Position numbers and translations under genes: made by a program
Origin: Candidatus Heimdallarchaeota archaeon
GTDB lineage: Archaea; Asgardarchaeota; Heimdallarchaeia; Heimdallarchaeales; Heimdallarchaeaceae
Direction: 5' to 3'
DNA: 5,533 bases
NCBI GenBank assembly: GCA_023139025.1
Contig: JAGLOH010000159.1
Coordinates: forward strand, 1 to 5,533
The notes under the pieces: model-generated
What the model saw: the letters and a program-made list of their open reading frames with translations, nothing else
The model's database searches: none
Told to the model about the DNA's origin: nothing
Part shown: in pieces, positions 3,978-5,533 of the stretch
Position numbering within the stretch: position 1 is the first letter of the stretch
Layout of the letters: each line of letters starts with the position of its first letter

Positions 3978-5438
3978 ATGAGTGAATCCCCAAAAGAAAA
4001 ACCTCAAACTCTTTCTGGTTATGTTTCTTTAGTAAAAAAAATTGAGAATATAATCAACCAAATTACAGAAAACGAAGAATCAACTACAGCAGAGGAGGAG
4101 GATTCACTTGAGCTGCAAGATTCAGATATCGTAGCTGAAAAAGAATCAGAAGAAGAAGCAGTAACAAAGGTTGAAAAACAAACCTTACAATTAGAAGAAA
4201 GTATTACAAAAGTTGCAGATGAAGAAAAAAAAGAAGTTCAAGCTGGGAGACTTCCAGATTTAGTGAAAATCGAGAAAGAATTGGTAGAGTTATATCCTGG
4301 AGCAGAAGTTCAAGTTACAGACTTTTACTATGCAAAAGATGAATTGCCTGATGATGAAATCAAAAAAAGGATTATGAGTAAAATCCCTTCAATAGAAGCA
4401 ATAGATATCAAAAACAAAGAAAATTATGGTTTCCCATTTGTACTCTGTAAACTAGAAGGGCATTATGAAGCAATAATTCCTATTAATCTAGAGAATATCA
4501 GTTTACCAACAATTCAACATGGTGTGAACAGACAATTTAAACTTCTTTTTGCTGGGACTGAAGAGGTTCTGGAGTTAACTCCAAGTGAAAACGAGATATG
4601 GAATCAATCTTTTAATCGGTTCCAGATTAAGCTAACTCAACTTCTGAATACAAAAGTAAAAAGCAATCTGAGCAAGAAACCATACAAAATGAAACTCATC
4701 AATTTAGACTCTATTCTGATTAAAGACTTTATCAATGAATATCATAAGAAACTAAAAAATCTGCAGAATTATCAAGATGATATTCTGTTGCACTTAAAAG
4801 AGTTAATTAGAATAGTAGAAAAGCGAGAGGGTATTTGGAAAAACATAGATGATTTCAGTAAAACTAAGAAAATACTTAAGCTGCAAATGATAGATTTTGA
4901 AAAGAAGAAAAAGAATCTGAGTAAAGAAACACAGATAGAATTTTTTAAACTTAAAAAAACACAACGAAAGTTGGATGCTAGAACAAAGAAATTCAAGCTA
5001 GATGAAAAAAGAAATAAGACAATAACAAGGGAAGAGAAAGAAGCATTAATCAAAGATGTTAGAAAGTTCCAGAAGAAGAAAGCAGAAATACAAAAGGAAA
5101 TAGATCATGCAAAGAAAATAGATGAAACGTTGAAGGAATGGATAGAAATTCTAACTAGCTTGGGACTGGAACAAGCAAATGCAAAGTTTTTGGAAGCTTT
5201 CTCAGAAGATTTTTCAAAAAACATCTTAGAGCTGCTAGAACATGAAAATCTAGAAGAGTTTCTTGAAAAAGCAACTATTGAAAGTGCAGATTTCTCAAAC
5301 ATTACTCTACATGTCCTATATATTCCAACACTAATCTATTCCTTTAAAGCAAAGCAAGGCAGCCAAAAAATAGATGGAAAAATACTCTATCTTGCTCCAG
5401 CACAAGAAACTATTCTTCTCAAACCTCCAGTAGCTTAA
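3978..5438 (+). CDS. 486-aa coiled-coil protein with a possible UBC/UEV-like domain
   Basis: The ATG at 3978 is fixed by an in-frame TAA at 3972-3974. There is no clear Shine-Dalgarno. Residues 1-90 are acidic and low in complexity, probably disordered apart from a short helix near 12-30. Residues 92-225 form a mixed alpha/beta domain: helix 93-106, strands around 152-181 and 187-200, then Trp208 and a helix to about 224. Gly161-x-Tyr163, Pro177 and Trp208 are spaced much as in ubiquitin-conjugating folds, but the equivalent of the catalytic Cys is absent (the only Cys is 157). Residues 250-395 are a long Lys-rich coiled coil with breaks near 285-295. Helices at 398-432 lead to a beta-rich end (442-480, ITLHVLYIPTLIYSF and following). 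There is no membrane helix or signal peptide. UEV plus coiled coil would recall Tsg101/Vps23 of ESCRT-I, which Asgard archaea possess, but the C-terminus is not an obvious steadiness box. The gene is certain; the domain reading is a hypothesis. Confidence 0.85.
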   Translation: MSESPKEKPQTLSGYVSLVKKIENIINQITENEESTTAEEEDSLELQDSDIVAEKESEEEAVTKVEKQTLQLEESITKVADEEKKEVQAGRLPDLVKIEKELVELYPGAEVQVTDFYYAKDELPDDEIKKRIMSKIPSIEAIDIKNKENYGFPFVLCKLEGHYEAIIPINLENISLPTIQHGVNRQFKLLFAGTEEVLELTPSENEIWNQSFNRFQIKLTQLLNTKVKSNLSKKPYKMKLINLDSILIKDFINEYHKKLKNLQNYQDDILLHLKELIRIVEKREGIWKNIDDFSKTKKILKLQMIDFEKKKKNLSKETQIEFFKLKKTQRKLDARTKKFKLDEKRNKTITREEKEALIKDVRKFQKKKAEIQKEIDHAKKIDETLKEWIEILTSLGLEQANAKFLEAFSEDFSKNILELLEHENLEEFLEKATIESADFSNITLHVLYIPTLIYSFKAKQGSQKIDGKILYLAPAQETILLKPPVA

Positions 5439-5448
5439 AGCAAGATTG

Positions 5449-5456
5449 TTTTTTTT
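5449..5456 (+). terminator. T8 terminator after the 486-aa gene
   Basis: Eight consecutive T at 5449-5456, 11 nt after the TAA at 5436-5438 and without a stem-loop, is the usual form of an archaeal intrinsic terminator. It separates this gene from the one starting at 5516. Confidence 0.65.
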
Positions 5457-5483
5457 AAACAAAATAATATGTCTTTGAACAAG

Positions 5484-5490
5484 TTTATTA
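5484..5490 (+). promoter_or_regulatory. TATA box of the gene starting at 5516
   Basis: TTTATTA (5484-5490) is centred about 29 bp before the ATG at 5516, the same spacing as the minus-strand TATA box and its GTG at 3803. This predicts a leaderless message. A 5-bp inverted repeat, TGTCT/AGACA (5500-5504 and 5510-5514), lies between the box and the ATG. Confidence 0.45.
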
Positions 5491-5515
5491 GTGCTTAATT
5501 GTCTAAAAGAGACAG

Positions 5516-5533
5516 ATGACTGAAGAAATTGTT
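5516..5533 (+). CDS. First six codons of a downstream gene (3' truncated)
   Basis: ATG at 5516 opens a frame reading MTEEIV up to the window edge. Support is the preceding T8 terminator, a TATA-like box at leaderless distance, and an acidic N-terminus of ordinary type. No function can be read from six codons, and the start could be chance. Confidence 0.45.

Noticed and set aside
3965..3985. ATG at 3965 (six codons, MVIRHE) overlapping the start of the 486-aa gene
   Set aside because: It lies at or before the predicted transcript start and has no ribosome binding site, so a functional upstream ORF is unlikely.
4772..5053. Minus-strand open frame inside the 486-aa gene (and a second one at 5105-5302)
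   Set aside because: They are Ser/Phe/Leu-rich antisense readings of Lys/Glu-rich coiled-coil DNA, with no start signals; the plus-strand gene explains the region.
1..5533. tRNA, rRNA, CRISPR array, insertion sequence or integrase
   Set aside because: I saw no regularly spaced repeats, tRNA-like cloverleaf or CCA-end region, transposase motif or terminal inverted repeats on either strand.

Overview
The window looks like a stretch of an AT-rich archaeal chromosome, most plausibly from an Asgard archaeon. Four things point there: a Ras/Rab-type small GTPase with all five G motifs, long coiled-coil proteins around it, archaeal TATA-like boxes 25-40 bp upstream of start codons (some genes apparently leaderless), and the tail of what looks like a CDP-alcohol phosphatidyltransferase, as used in archaeal phospholipid synthesis. 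The assignment rests on gene content only; there is no rRNA or other phylogenetic marker.

Layout. Bases 1-162 are the last 53 codons of the membrane enzyme. Two small plus-strand genes of unknown function follow: 285-605 (106 aa, basic N-terminus and helical C-terminus) and 684-974 (96 aa, hydrophobic N-terminus followed by a run of Arg/Lys). A tightly coupled pair comes next: a two-segment coiled-coil protein (about 1043-1741) whose stop codon overlaps the ATG of a 256-aa Rab-like GTPase (1741-2511). The GTPase carries an acidic/Ser-rich linker and its own C-terminal coiled coil instead of a lipidation tail. On the minus strand, convergent with the GTPase and separated by 11 bp, lies a 426-aa protein with about six membrane helices and a four-cysteine zinc ribbon at each end (2523-3803). 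A divergent promoter region (3804-3977) separates it from a 486-aa plus-strand protein (3978-5438). That protein has an acidic N-terminus, an alpha/beta domain whose landmarks resemble the ubiquitin-conjugating (UBC/UEV/RWD) fold, a long basic coiled coil and a small beta-rich C-terminus. A T8 tract and the first six codons of another gene (from 5516) end the window.

How the parts may work together (inference). The overlapping coiled-coil/GTPase genes suggest a switch and its partner made together, perhaps held by coiled-coil contacts. The lipid enzyme, the zinc-ribbon membrane protein and the possible UEV-like coiled-coil protein nearby fit a membrane- or trafficking-related neighbourhood. 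Only the GTPase is firmly identified; the others are described by architecture.

The least expected item is a 25-codon minus-strand ORF (3800-3877) with the best Shine-Dalgarno in the window. It ends in a GTGA overlap with the zinc-ribbon membrane gene. That gene also has a TATA box placed for leaderless expression, so two start models compete.
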